NCBI GenBank assembly: GCA_902651635.1
Contig: CACRSC010000023.1
Span: forward strand, 286,637 to 350,636
Origin: Mastigamoeba balamuthi
Taxonomy: Eukaryota; Evosea; Mastigamoebida; Mastigamoebidae
Reading direction: 5' to 3'
Length of the DNA stretch: 64,000 bases
Shown one piece after another: positions 43,235 to 54,918 of this stretch. Numbering within the stretch: position 1 is the first letter of the stretch; the number at the start of each line of letters is the position of its first letter. The notes beneath the pieces were generated by a model, which saw only the letters and a program-made list of their open reading frames with translations, was not told where the DNA came from and did no database searches. Position numbers and translations under genes: made by a program.

Positions 43235-44888
43235 CGTCTGCCGCTTGTGCCTCTCCCTCCTCTCCCCACCCGCCTCCACTCTCCTGCAAGCCAAGCCATT
43301 TTTGGGCTGAGTGAGGTCCCGCCAGTGAGAGGGTTGGCTGTGGCTGGTGGAGTTGTGCCCATTCGTTGTCCTCGGGCGATGCGCGAGGCGTGGCTATGGC
43401 GATGCGGCCTCAGTGGGCCGTCTGAGGTGCGTGTTCCAAAAGGGTGCACCGGATTCCATCGGGCTGCGGTCGGTGGGGAACAATGTACTTTGGTCCATTT
43501 CCGCGGATACCGGCTCGCCGGTAGAAGGCAATCCAAAATAACACAACGACGGCCAGAACATTCCACCGTCCTTCTTCACAGCTTTTCGTAGCCCTGCAAT
43601 CCCGTGCATCCGGAACTGCCTACCTCGGGCCAATGAGAAGCCAGCACTGCCCTTCTCGTTTCACCCTTCTCCTCCTTCTGCACATGTGCGCCAGCAAGTC
43701 CTCACAGCCCACGCATTCGACGCATGAAAGGCAGTGGAAGCAGAAGCAGTCGTTCAGCTGCGGGAGCAGACGCGATCACGACTCCTGGTTCCGTATCTCT
43801 GGTCTCTGGTTCCCCACAGGAAGCAGGATAGGCATCTCCGTTGCCTCTGGGGACACCCCGGAGGAACTCTGGGATACGAGCACAGAGGCACCTCTGCACG
43901 GGAGTACACACCGGGGTGTGATTCGACTGGTGAACGCAATGCCGTACACGGCGCTACAATTTGGTTCGATGCACTGCGGTCTTCAGCCTGTGCCAGGTCC
44001 CTGCTGATAAACTGAGGTTTTCCTCCGCCTTCGCTCCATGCGGCCATCTACCACGGGGAGGAGGAGCCACTCAGCAGCCAGGGCGCCCTCATCGCGCCCG
44101 TCAGGAAGGCGCGAGGCCATCACCCACCCGTGTGACGATGCCCTGCGTCACGAGATCGTGGTGTTCGAGGCCAACCAGTGCCTCCCCAGTGTCCAGGTTC
44201 CTGGTGAGTTTGGAGCCCGTCCTGTCAGCGCTCTCCCCCGAGTTGCTGCACTGCGGCGTCAGAGGCTGAGGACAGCGACTGCGGGTCGCCCTGCCCCCAG
44301 GAATCGTGGGAATTGTCCTATTGCCCCGTCTGAGCACGTCGCCGGTGGTACCTGCCTCGCCGGGGCAGGACCGACCCGAGGGGGTCGTCCCCTGGGCCCG
44401 CCGGTCCGTGCTCTGAGCCCCGGACGCAGTGCAAGCCCCTCGGGCGTGCGCCAGGCGACGGCTCTGGGCTCGTGCCTCGGTGATTAGCCCTTTCAGGCTG
44501 CTGGAGGGGGGGAAATACGCGATGGGCAAAACGTGCATTGCACAGCGGCGTCTGCGGTTTGTCTTCGGACCGCCGAATGGACCGGCCTGTGTCGAACGCG
44601 GTTTTCACCACGGAAAAGCCTCAGAAATGAACGGGCAATTGCCAGTCCATTGTCCGAGACAGAAAGAACACTGCCGGCGGGTTTTCACGGGTTTTCACGG
44701 AGTTTCGTTTTTTAACTGGAATAGCAGCCCGCTGCTTTGCACGAGCTCCGGGCAGCACTGGTAGCGTAATACACACAAAGAACTAGGGGAGCAGGCCATC
44801 CCGCCCCCGCTGCGCGTGCGGGCAGCCCTCTCGTGGAGGGCAGCTGGTGGGGGGCACGTGGAGACGGGGGGCTGGCCTGCCAGCCCGG
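43235..44888. other. Unassigned 1.65-kb region between convergent genes
   Basis: Contains several open frames of 100-150 codons on both strands with Arg/Ser/Pro-rich products typical of chance frames in GC-rich DNA. One at 43633-44007 begins with a hydrophobic stretch but shows nothing else. A short direct repeat GGGTTTTCACGGGTTTTCACGG lies at about 44678-44699. No gene can be supported. Confidence 0.4.
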
Positions 44889-46194
44889 TCAGTAGTCGCC
44901 CAGGACGCGCCTCCTGAGCTCCTGGATGAGGTGCAGCTGCATGAGCTCCGCCTGCTCCAGCCGCCTCAGCTCCTCGAGGACCATCTGCACCACCGCGTCC
45001 TTGGCGCTCTGCTCGGGCTCCTCGGCCGGGCTCCCGCCCTCTTCCAGTTCGGGCGTCGATGACGTCAGCTTGTTCCTCTCGTAGTTGCACAGAAGCGTGC
45101 AGTCTTCCTCGCCGTTGCGGTAGATCGAGTGGGGCGCTGCGATCCGCACGGGGCGGGGCACCACGATCCGAGACCCGTTGGTCCGCAGCACCTCGTTGCG
45201 CTCCCGCGGGCTCGCGCAGAGCGAGAGGGCCTCGGAGAAGGCCCGGGCGACGACAGACCCGCTGGCGCCGCGGATCTCGACGCCGATGACGACGCGGCCC
45301 CCGAGATGCGTCCGCGAGGACGAGCAGTAGCTGGGATGGGGCGGGGGCGGGGGCAGGGTCAGTTTCCGGAACCAGGCGTGGGCGGAAAACGGGCGCGGTG
45401 AGTCATCGGTGCTATTCGATGGACCGCTTTACTGCGACAAAGGACTATTTTGCCCCCAATGGGCCGTTTCTCTTCAAATGGCCCCAAATGACCAAAATTC
45501 GCAGCCAAAAGCGGCAGCGAAGGCAGCGAAGCCTCGGCGGGGGTTCGCTCACCTGCGGCACTCGTCGAACACGAAGAGCCTGAGGCCCGCCCTCGGGAAC
45601 GCGGGCGCCGCCGCGGTCGCCGACGCCGCGAGCCGCACGACGCGGTGCTGACGTGCGCTCTCCCTGCAGGCGCTGCAGTGGCCCAGCGCTGCGCATTTCG
45701 CAAGCCGGCCGGCGGTTCCGCGTGAGTAAACTTCCGTGCAAAACGCTGCTGTTCTACAGGCATTGAGAGCGCCCGACGACCCCGAAAGCCGGCGGGGGGC
45801 GAATGCGTGCGGGATGGCCGGCAGTGCGTACCGGTGGTTCTGGACGACTCCGGGTAGGCGAGGGCCTTGTCCGCTGCGGCGTAGACGTCCTCGTCCCTGA
45901 CGCCCCTGGCGGCCATCCACTGCGATCCAATCGCTATGGTGACCTGTCCCACCGCCCGTCAACGACCGCCAACGGCCAGAAGCCCCTGGGGGGCGTGCCC
46001 CCCGCGTGGCGTGCGGTGGAGGGGGCAGGGGAGGAGGAGGGGGCCCGTACGGTGGCGAACTTGGAGGGGTACAGGCGCGACTTGGAGACCAGGACGGTGG
46101 GCGACCGCAGCGACTCGGTCTCGTCGCTGAACGCGAAGGCACCGGCGTACGCGAGGCCCGAGGCCGCGGGCATGGCGATGCAGTCGTTTGCCAT
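44889..46194 (-). CDS. Candidate p53-like zinc DNA-binding protein, paralogue A
   Basis: Exons 46194-46051, 45943-45832, 45688-45553 and 45330-44889 give 277 residues. Order: Ser/Ala-rich head; SKSRLYPSKFATVTIAIG; GHCSACRES (Cys 89 and 92); FDECRRSYCSSSRTHLGG (Cys133, His139); RVVIGVEIRGASGS; LCASPRERNE (Cys169); linker; C-terminal helix QMVLEELRRLEQAELMQLH suited to oligomerisation. The Cys/His pairs, LGG, strand and CASPRER order parallels p53 (YMCNSSCMGG, then VCACPGRDRR), where two C/H pairs bind zinc and the Arg-rich loop contacts DNA. The resemblance is remote and unverified; another Ig-like transcription-factor fold is possible. The gene model is firm because paralogue B shares every intron. 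Confidence 0.7.
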
Positions 46195-46751
46195 GTGGTG
46201 TGGGTGGTGGTGGTGGTGGTGGTAGCTGCGGGTGACCACTACAGAGTGCACCTGTTCCGTGTTGTTATTAGTGTGGCGATGACACCCGAAATCTGCATTG
46301 CACGCGAATCGGGTTGTGCAGTTCGGCCCCTTCTGACGGAGAAGTCACACATGCGCCGCATCCGGGTCTGAATTGCACTGCTCCTGTCTTGATCGCATGG
46401 CCCGAAAATGTGCTACGATTTCCTCTGTGTCCGAATGCGGGTCACCAATCGGGAAGCTCGCCATTGAGCTCTCGAAAGAGAAGCCGGTTTCGGGCGATGG
46501 AAGCCGAGAAAAGTGAACCTGCACTGACAAATGCAACTCGCGGTCGCAAAAGGCGCGTTAACTGTTCTTCTCGCCCTGCAGAGCGAGTGCGGGGGCCGAG
46601 TCCCGTGGAAGATGCAAAGAGCACATCTGAATGTCGGACAGCCGGTAAAACGGTTTTTGAAGCACTCTTACATTGTGTATGTACGGTACAGCTCTTCCGC
46701 TTCTGCCGTGTTGTGCGCCTCGCTGCTGACTCACGCCTCGCTTGATCTGTT
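46195..46751. other. Spacer between tandem paralogues, with GTG microsatellite
   Basis: Holds a (GTG)n tract at about 46200-46222 immediately upstream of the paralogue A start codon. The rest is AT-richer with no gene recognised. It should contain the promoter of paralogue A. Confidence 0.5.
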
Positions 46752-47775
46752 TTACACGAGCCTTCCCTCAGTCCTGGCGACGAGCTGCCTCTTGAGCTCC
46801 CCGATGCGGTCCAGGGTCCTCCTCTCGGCCTCCTCCATCTGCTCCAGCTGGCGCATGACCATCTGCAGCACGTTCACGCACTCGGGGCGCGGCCTTGCTG
46901 TGGCCGCTGCCACCGCTGCCACCGCGGCCCTGGCGAGGCTCGCCGAAGGCACCGCCGTGGGCTCGAAGCTGGGCCCGGGGGAGTTCTCGAGCGTGTCCAG
47001 CACGCGGTAGCATGCCCTCTTGGGCTTGGGCCTGACCACCCTGACCTCTGCCTCCTCGGCCTGCGGAGCCGCAGTCGAACACGTGGCTGGCAGCCGAGAG
47101 CACAGCGCAATCGGTTCGGACATGACTTCGTAGGCGCGCCCCGACGAGCCCACGAGCGCGAACGACACCTGGACGCGGCCACCGAGGTGGATCCGAGACG
47201 AGCTGCAGAGCCTGTCGACAGCATGGCAGAAGATGAGCCGACGAATGTGGAAGGGGAATACTGACGAGATGCATTTGTCCAGATGGAACACGCAGTCGCC
47301 CTCGGGCGTGATGTCCGGGCTGCCCTCGCACAGCGCCCCCAGGCACACCACGCGGCCCTTCTCGGCGCTGCGCGCGCACCTCCGGCAGTGGGCCACTGCG
47401 CGGGAATCTAATTTGAGAAACTTGATGTCTTCCGACGGGCAGCGACGGTCGAACCTGCACCTCCGCCGAGCTCCATCGAGACGGACGCGTTGTGCACTGC
47501 CGCCCACACGTCGGTGCTGCGCAGTCCTCTCTCCGCCATCCATGCAGCCCCGATCGCCAGCGTCGCCTACGCAGGAAGCGGGGATCGCTGCTGTGAGTAC
47601 TGCGAAGTGGAGGGGAAGAAGGCAGGGCGGGCAATTGATGTGCGCTGCGTACGGTAAAGGGCTTCAGGGACACACGCTGCTGGTGATGGTTCAGCGTCAG
47701 CATGGGGGCCTGGTGTGCCCTGGTGGGCGCCACAGCCACAGCCGCGACTCCAGGTGCCTGAAATGCTCCGTTCAT
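46752..47775 (-). CDS. Candidate p53-like zinc DNA-binding protein, paralogue B
   Basis: Exons 47775-47653, 47566-47461, 47395-47266 and 47211-46752 give 272 residues. It aligns with paralogue A through FT-ATLAIGAAWMAERGLRSTDV, AHCRRCARSAEKGRVVCLG (Cys 80 and 83), DKCISLCSSSRIHLGGRVQV (Cys122, His128), GSSGRAYEVMSEPIALCSR, and a C-terminal helix LQMVMRQLEQMEEAERRTLD. Intron phases 0, 1 and 2 and their positions equal those of A. A KPKRAC stretch in the linker could be a nuclear signal. The loop after LCS lacks the PRER seen in A, so DNA contacts may differ. Same caution as for A about the remote p53 resemblance. Confidence 0.7.
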
Positions 47776-48334
47776 TTCCTCTGAGTCTCTCTCTCTGTTC
47801 TGAGCTTCTAGATTCGAGGCAATTCGGGGGTTGTGGCGGGCGTGATACTCGCCGACACACCGCACTTCGACCCAGCTTTGCGTACTTCTTTCACCTCGCG
47901 GGATTTGTGAGACTCTCGTCGGTGTCTTGTTTTGGGTCTGGCGCCATTCTAGTGAAGTTAAGATGGGGTCTCGGCGGAGGCTCTCTGGGCTTCTGTCTGG
48001 CGAGGAAATCACCACCAGCGACCCCCCGCGCCCCGCCGCCCGCTCTCGGGCTCGCCCGGGCCCCGCGCGGACGATCTCGGCTGTTGGTACGGTCCGGCAC
48101 AGTTGAAAGGCAATCAATTCGTCGAGATCACATCACTAAAATTAGTCTTATTCGCAGATAGCAGCGAAGCGGTCCTTTGTCCCTGTATTTCTTCGAAGCA
48201 GGGAGGGAGAACAGCAGGAACAAAGAAGCGGCGAGGCCTCTTGGGCGGCCAAAGCACTGAGTGTATTTCTACTCCGGGGGCCTGCAGGAAGGGGCCCGGA
48301 GAGGGTGGTGGTGGTGGAAAGAAAGCGTGCTTTC
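47776..48334. other. Intergenic region upstream of paralogue B
   Basis: About 560 bases between the start of paralogue B and the stop of the Hsp110-TPR gene. It should hold the paralogue B promoter. No gene or RNA recognised. Confidence 0.4.
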
Positions 48335-51246
48335 TCATTGGCTGGCAGCAGCGGGCTCGTCCGCGCCCAGGCCGCCGAACATCGCCTGGGCCATGCGCCT
48401 CTGGCGGTCCTTCTCCTTCTGGCGCAGCTGGGCCACAGTCGACAGCTCCTTCTTGGCCAGGACGTTGGCGGGGTCCACCTCGAGCACGGCCCTGAGGTCC
48501 GCCTCGGCCTTCTCGTAGTCCTTGGTGCCCATGTGCGTCTGCGCGCGCCTGTAGAGCGCCTTGACGTTCTTGGCGTCGATGGACAGCGCCGCGTTGAGGT
48601 TGTCGAAGATCCTGCTGGCGCTCTGGTTCGTCTTCTGGTAGCACAGCGCCAGGTTCAGGTGCAGGCTCAGCTTCAGGTCGTCCACCTGCTTCCTCTCCTC
48701 GGGGCTCAGGTCCGCGATGCAGTCCAGGTAGCTCAGACCCTGCGAGTACTTGAGGCTCGCCCCAGCGTAGTCCATTTCCCTGTCCATAGCCAGGCGTCAG
48801 TGGAGAAGTTCCAGAATGCCCTCGTGGGTGCGCGCTCGCACTTGAAGAGGATGTTGCCCTGGTCCTTGCGCTTCTGGCACGCCTTGATCTTCTCCACCTT
48901 GGTGCGGGGCTCCCTCTGCAGTAGAGGTCACCCTGGGTAAGTGCTTGGCGACGGGGTGGGTTGTGCCCCCCCCCCGTGGCTGCGATTACCTTTGCGGCGG
49001 TGGCCCCGTCGGTCGTGGGCTTCCACTTGGCAGCCTCCTCGGCCAGCCTGCGCTTCTCCTCCTCCTGCGCGACGAGGTACTCGTGCCACTTGGGCGCCGC
49101 GGCCTTGACGGCCTCGCGCAGCTTGGCGTGGCGCTCGCTGAGCTCCTCCAGCGGCGGCCTGCTGTCCTGCAGCCAGTCCTGGTCCGCCTGCAGCAGCGCC
49201 AGCACCGCGTCGTGCTCGGCCGCGCTCAGCACGTCGCTGCCCTTCTTCTCGCCCGCGCCCGCGCGCGTCTGGTAGATGTACAACTCGAGCTGGTCGTGCG
49301 CCCGCGCCCGCGCCACGCGGCGCTCCTCCTCTGCGAGCAGAGCCTTCTCGGTCTCGACGGCAGCGGCGAGGTCCGCGTCCGAGAGCCTGCCGGCCGGAGC
49401 AGCGACGAAGCCGGGGTCCGCGACGCTGTAGCCCGCGACGACGAACTTGCCCCGGACCATCTCGGCGATCAGCGCAGCGCCCGTCGCCACCGACGACGCG
49501 CTGTCGAGCGACCGCGAGATGGCGACCGCGGGGGCGTCGGGGGCGGGGGCCGCGCCCGAGGCGGCGTTGAAGTCAGTCAGCGCGCGCACGACGCACTGCT
49601 GGACGAGCGGCGAGCGGAAGCCGCCGCCGATGGCCTCGATCGACGCCAGCGACGCGGTGCTCGCGAGCCCGGCCGCCTTGAGGGCCCGCACGGCGACGTC
49701 GCCCATCCTGGCGAGCACGTCCTTGCACATATCCTCGAGCGCGGCGCGCGTGAAGGGCAGGCGCAGGTCCGTGTCCTCGCAGAAGACGTCGACCTCGAGG
49801 ACCGTCTCGGGTATCGTGCTCAGCACGGCCTTGGTCTTCTCGCACGCGGCCCGCAGACGCGCCATCGAGCGGGCGTTGCGCGAGGCGTCGAGGCCCTTGA
49901 GCGCCTTGAACCTCTCGAGCGCGTGCGCGCACATGCGGTCGTCGATGCTCGAGCTGCCCAGGTCGGCCTCGGACGCGCTCCCCAGCACCACGAGCGACTC
50001 CTTGCAGAACTTGACGACCGACGCCGACGTGTACGCGTGGCCCTGGTCGATGAAGAGCACCACGCTCTCCTTCTCGGCCACGCTGCTCCCCAGCGGGTGC
50101 GCAAACCCGTACGCCATCGCGGCTGTCCGTGCTGCCCCGTCAGCGAGCAGTGCGGCTTGGGGGGATGGACGCACAGCAGGTGGTGTCGTTGGCGATGGCG
50201 ACGAGGTCGAGGCCGGCGATGCGGGCGGCGTCGGCGACCGCCTGGCGCTGCGCGTCGCCGAACGACGGGGGCACGGCGACCACGCACGACGACAGCTGCG
50301 CCCCGGGCTGCTGCTGCGCGACGTACGCCTCGGTGTACGCCCTGAGCTTCGTCAGCATCATCCCCGCCAGCTGCTCAGCGCTGTACGACGCCTCACCCAT
50401 CTGCCGACCCCCAGGGGGTCACGTCAGAAGACAGCAGAGAAACAAGGACACACAGAGAGCATAGAAACAGAGACAGAGACACGGAGAGAAGAGAGAGGGA
50501 CAGGAGGCGAGGACGTACGGTGAAGCTGATGCCGCCCTGCGGGGTGGCCGATGACTGGACGGTGCACCAGGCCGTGGCCGTGGCCTGGTCGGCGGCGAGC
50601 AGCCTCTTGAGGTTCGCAGCGCACATCGCGGGCCTCCTCACCTTCTGCGCTCAGGGAAGAGGGAGGGGAAGGGGGTACAAAGGGGGGGCACTCAGTCTCC
50701 GTCGGGGCCTCCCTGTGGGGGGGAACTGCGCAGTGGTCACGCCGCACGCACCGTCGTCACTGCCTCCTCGCCCACCAGCCTCCCCTCCTCGCCAAACGCC
50801 ACGAGGCTCCTGTGCGTGCGCCCCCCGAGCAAGTCAGAGAGATGTCCCCCCTCCCCCCAGGCAGCCCAGGAGAGCGGCTGGGATGCTGTGGGGGTGAGAG
50901 CTGCCCCGGCTGGGATGGCGCACGGGGTGAGCTGGTTGCTCAGGTTGTTGGGCACGATGCGGGGGAGCGCGTGGCGCTGCTCCTCGGTCGTGTCGAACGA
51001 CACCGACACGACGCTCGACTGCGTGCCAAAGTCTGTCCCGTCGGGCGCCGCGGGCGTCAGGGCGGGAGAATACCCGCGCACACGTCAGCGGGTGTTGTTG
51101 CTTGCTGTGTTGTGATGCGGACCGATGCCGACGATGGCCTGCGGAGGGGCGGCCGGAGAGTTCGACGGCTGGGGAGACGTGCTCGCGGGCGAGACCTCGG
51201 CTGCGGGCGAGGCCGCGGTGGGTGCAGGGCTCGTTGTGTCCGCCAT
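48335..51246 (-). CDS. Hsp110/Hsp70-like ATPase fused to TPR, lacking the beta substrate domain
   Basis: Exons 51246-51123, 51032-50924, 50809-50752, 50644-50519, 50400-50175, 50122-48990, 48915-48842 and 48779-48335 give about 764 residues. After a Ser/Pro head comes the ATPase domain: IVGIDFGTQSSVVSV (phosphate 1), SLVAFGEEGRLVGEEA, ANDTTCSAMAYGF, VLFIDQGHAYTSASVVKF, IEAIGGGFRSPLVQ. Directly after ATGAALIAEMVRGKF the usual roughly 150-residue beta substrate-binding domain is missing; a helical lid-like part continues (RAHDQLELYIYQTR...). Exon 7 and 8 encode a TPR domain (GNILFKEMDYAGASLKYSQG, LNLALCYQKTN, ALYRRAQTHMGTKDYEKAEA). It ends ADEPAAASQ, not EEVD. Probably a chaperone nucleotide-exchange or adaptor protein. 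A (GA)n tract lies at 51251-51269 just before the ATG. Confidence 0.85.
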
Positions 51247-51557
51247 CAGTAGAGAGAGAGAGAGAGAGACGGGTTGTTCGATAAGATACTGAGAGATAAA
51301 ATATCTTGGGGGAGAAAATATCTTCGTGTTAATCACCCACCTGTAGTTAAAGAACTGCCCGAAGGGTTCCTCCCTGTAAAGCTAAGCCCCGCAGGCGCAC
51401 TCCGAACTCGCCTAGAGTATCGCCTTACACCGGCAATGGAGGTGAGCTCCGATTTGCTCGCTCTCTCGAGCTTTTCCCCGCGGAATGTCCGCGGCATTTC
51501 CGCTGTGTGCATTCTGCTTTTTCTTCGGTCATTTCTATTACTAAACCCCCCGGGCCT

Positions 51558-51871
51558 ATGGAGAAGGTCATCATCACCGGCAACCGCCCACGCACGGGCA
51601 GCAACAGCCAGTCCACCAACGTCGTGGCCTCGGGTACGAGCCCCCCTCCCCGTCCTCGGCGCAGGCACTGACATAAGCGGCAGTGGTGGAGATGGGGCTG
51701 GTCAAGGAGGAGAGCCTGGAGACCAAGAACACCGAGCCCCTTCTGCTCCTGCAGCCGCAGCAGCACTCTCACCGCAGGCACGACGTGCAGCACGCCGTGT
51801 CCCGCCCCACGCCCACCCGCCAGATGCCCCACTTCACCCAGGGCCCCCCGATCATGCAGCCCCGCAAGTAA
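51558..51871 (+). CDS. Small protein of unknown function
   Basis: Exons 51558-51633 and 51684-51871 give 87 residues: MEKVIITGNRPRTGSNSQST, then VVEMGLVKEESLETKNTEPL, a Gln/His/Pro-rich part and the end PPIMQPRK. The phase-1 intron (GTACGA...GGCAG) joins the halves without a stop. No family recognised. The short length and low-complexity tail keep confidence moderate. Confidence 0.5.
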
Positions 51872-52113
51872 ATAGGTCCCTGCTGTGGTGCCCCCCTCTA
51901 AGGAAACTCGAGCTGAGCCAGCTCCGGGGCAGCCAAACGACCAGCGTCTGTGAATAACTGACAGAAGCAACGCCACGCGGCAATGGGCCAAAAACACAAT
52001 CTCGACGCTGTTTGTTCCGTTTAGTCTGGACCATCAGACGTGGAGACATTTTTGGGCAGCCTTCTCCTGCCGGATCTCAAGAGAGGGCAGAGGGGACGGG
52101 AGGGCTGGTCATC

Positions 52114-54550
52114 TTAGAGCTCCTTCTTCTCCCCCTCCTCGGCCTCCTCGTGCTCCTCCTCGTGCTCGGGCTCGGGCTTGGCCTCGAGGGCAGCCTTGGC
52201 CTCGGCGGGGAACTCGAACGGGGTCTTGGCGTGCTCCTTGACGAAGTTCAGGAGCGACGACAGCGTGCGGTCGCCCTGGTACTCGACGGGGGTCTTGGTC
52301 TCGCCGGCGGGGAACAGGAGGATCGTGGGGAAGCCTGCGCGGGAATTTGTCAGCAAACTCAATTGAAACAGCGGAGAGCGGACCCTGGATCTGAGCGGTG
52401 ACGTCGTTCTCGGGGACGTTGACGCGGGCGATGCGGAGGGTCGAGACGGGCTTGAGGAGCTTGCCGAGCTGCTCGTAGATGGGCGCGAGCGCCTTGCAGT
52501 GGCCGCAGTACTCGGCGTAGAACTCGATCAGGACGTCGCGGGTCGCGTCCTCAGAGACCTCCTTGAACGTCTTGCCGACGACCTCGAACACGTCGCGCTG
52601 CTCGTTGTCGGCGGGGACCTCGGCCGACTTGATGAACGGGGTGGCCTTGCCGGCGAGCACGTCGCTGACGTGCGCGCGGAGGTCCTCGAGCGTCAGAGCC
52701 TTCTGCTCGTCGAACGGGAACTTGCTGCCCTGCTACAGTCGGTGTCAGCACCAGACGCACAAGCGCAAAAGTCACTCCGGTTGCGGCTCACCTCAGACAT
52801 GATCGAGGCCGAGGGGACAACGTTGCCCGAGAGACCGATGTACTTGGCCTGGCCCCCGTACTTGGCGCTGCGAAGGCCGGGCGGGTCAGCTGCTGCGGGC
52901 ACGGAGGGAGAGGACACAAGGGACGGGCGTACGTGTCGAGCCAGATGAAGAGCATCTTGCCGGCGAACTCCTTGGCGAGGGTGGTGACGGTCTCCTTGAC
53001 GGCGTCGTTGTCCTTGCTGGGGTCGATGCAGAGCCAGAACATGGGCATGTGGAGCTCCATGTACCTCTGGTAGTTGCTCGGGCCGATCTCGTCGAGCGGC
53101 AGCAGCGAGAACAGGTTGGCCCACTGCAGCAGGCCCTTGGTGTCCTGCGCGGTGACGTCGTAGGGGTACTCGGCGTTGTCGGCCCTGCGGAAGAGCCTCA
53201 GGGCGATGGCGTCGGCCTTGGCGTCGGCGGCCAGCAGCGCGGCCTCAGTGACAATGGCGAACGAGACGGGCGACGTCATCTTGCCGGCCTCGGCGACGCT
53301 CTTGAAGGTCGCCAGCGACAGGGGGCCTGCGGGGGACGTGCGTGTATGCGAGGGGTCAGCTTCGGTCACGAGTTGCTTTGATCGCGGGAACCAACAACAA
53401 AAAGGAAAGAAGTCCCTCAGTGTATCATAGGCTCGATAGTTTGTCAATCTTGAAGATCAGTCCTATCATGTATCATCAGGGGGAGTCCACAGTTTTCTTG
53501 CCCATTCAAAGTACACGCATGCGCGCGCGAACATTTGGCGGCACAGTCACAGCAGACCAACAAAAATTATGGGTCGCAGCGCAAAAAAATGCCATCGGCG
53601 CTCTGAAAGAGCGAGGCGTACCCTCGGCAGTGGCCTCGACGGCGGCGGGGTCAGCCGCGCCAGGGAAGTAGGCGATGACGGCGACAGTGCTGCCCTTCTT
53701 GAACTCGGCGACCTGCTCGGCGGTGCTCAGAACAGACAGCGCAGGCTGCATCGCCCTGCACAGCCGCGTGTTAGACCCAGACCAACAGCACGAGCCTCTC
53801 CGTCGCAGTCCCCCAGCGGGGGCAGTGGCGGCTGCCGCCCCTTGTGCGGGACTGCTCCAGAGAGCTCTCCTCCCCTCATCTCTCCCCCAGAACAGAGCGT
53901 ACTTGTTGATGAAGGCGGCGATGCCCTCAGCCGTGCGCGGGCCGTTGAACTCGACGGGCTTGCCGTTGCTGGGAGGAGGGAGCGCCGAAGGGTCAGCGAC
54001 CTTCGAGGCAGGGCAGTGGGCGAGCAGGAGGAGAAGGGGTCCGTCTCAAACGGCCGAAATTCAAGCAAAGATGCAACAAATGAGCGGCGGGGGGGGCCGT
54101 ACAGGAACAGGCGGACAGTCGGGAAGCCGCGGACGCCCTGGGCCTGCGCGGTCTTCTCGTTGGTCGTCGCGTCGACCTTGGCGATGACAGCCTTGCCCTT
54201 GAGCGCCTGCGCAATCGACCGTGTGAGCAACCGCCAATTTAACACGTGGCAAAAGACGCCTCGTGGCAATATTGACGCGTTCGTTGCCCTCAGGGAGGGT
54301 GGGGTCGAGCACGCACCGTCGCGGCCTTCTCGTACTCGGGAGCGAGCGCCTTGCAGTGGCCGCACCACGGGGCGTAGTACTCGACCATGATGACGGGGTT
54401 CTTGGCGACGGCGTCGTCGTGGGTCTCGTCGGTGAGGACGACAACGTCGCTCGGGCCCGCGGGCTCGGCCTCCTCCTTGTGCTCGGGCTCCTCGGCCACG
54501 GCGGCGACGGTGAGCGCCGCCAGGGCCAGTGCGATGTACTGCCACTTCAT
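52114..54550 (-). CDS. Protein disulfide isomerase
   Basis: Exons 54550-54317, 54206-54103, 53968-53903, 53755-53622, 53326-52933, 52867-52792, 52729-52384 and 52334-52114 give about 524 residues, the usual PDI size. Signal peptide [19 protein letters not shown]. Domain a: [36 protein letters not shown]. Domains b and b' follow. Domain a': [28 protein letters not shown]. The end KKEL is a K/HDEL-type ER retention signal after an acidic stretch. It catalyses disulfide formation and isomerisation in the ER and would serve the Cys-rich secreted proteins of this organism. The second site has Tyr in place of the usual Trp before CGHC. The fourth intron (53327-53621) is long for this genome. Confidence 0.93.
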
Positions 54551-54918
54551 CGGTGAGGGCGGGGTGGGTGTGCTGTCAAAATGAAACACAACCGCAGCAG
54601 AGGATCCGACTGCGCGCGGGGCGTGATGTCAAACCAGGGTACGTGGCCGCCAAATATCTCTACGGCGGGTTGACCCCGTGCATTTCCCTTCCCCCTGCAG
54701 AGTGCACCTCCTTCACACAAATGACGTCCTGCCCCGCTGCGAGGCAATTGTTCGCCGCGAGAAATGTAGTGCGTATGCAACCCTATGTTCTTTATAAATC
54801 AGCCTGATGGTGGTATGCAAATTACCGCAAGGTGAGTCTCAAAGACAGGTCACAACCAGTCACACTAACCGTGGTAATACAGTTGATGCGTGGCTACGCG
54901 GGCTGGCCAGCGCGAGGG
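54551..54918. other. Intergenic region
   Basis: Between the PDI start and the RasGEF stop. It should contain the PDI promoter. No ER-stress element or gene recognised. Confidence 0.4.

Noticed and set aside
43633-44007. Possible secreted 124-residue protein
   Set aside because: It has a hydrophobic start but no other support; comparable chance frames occur all through this region.
46196-46251. His-rich N-terminal extension of paralogue A (HHHHHH)
   Set aside because: It is the translated GTG microsatellite upstream of the better start at 46194; paralogue B has no counterpart.
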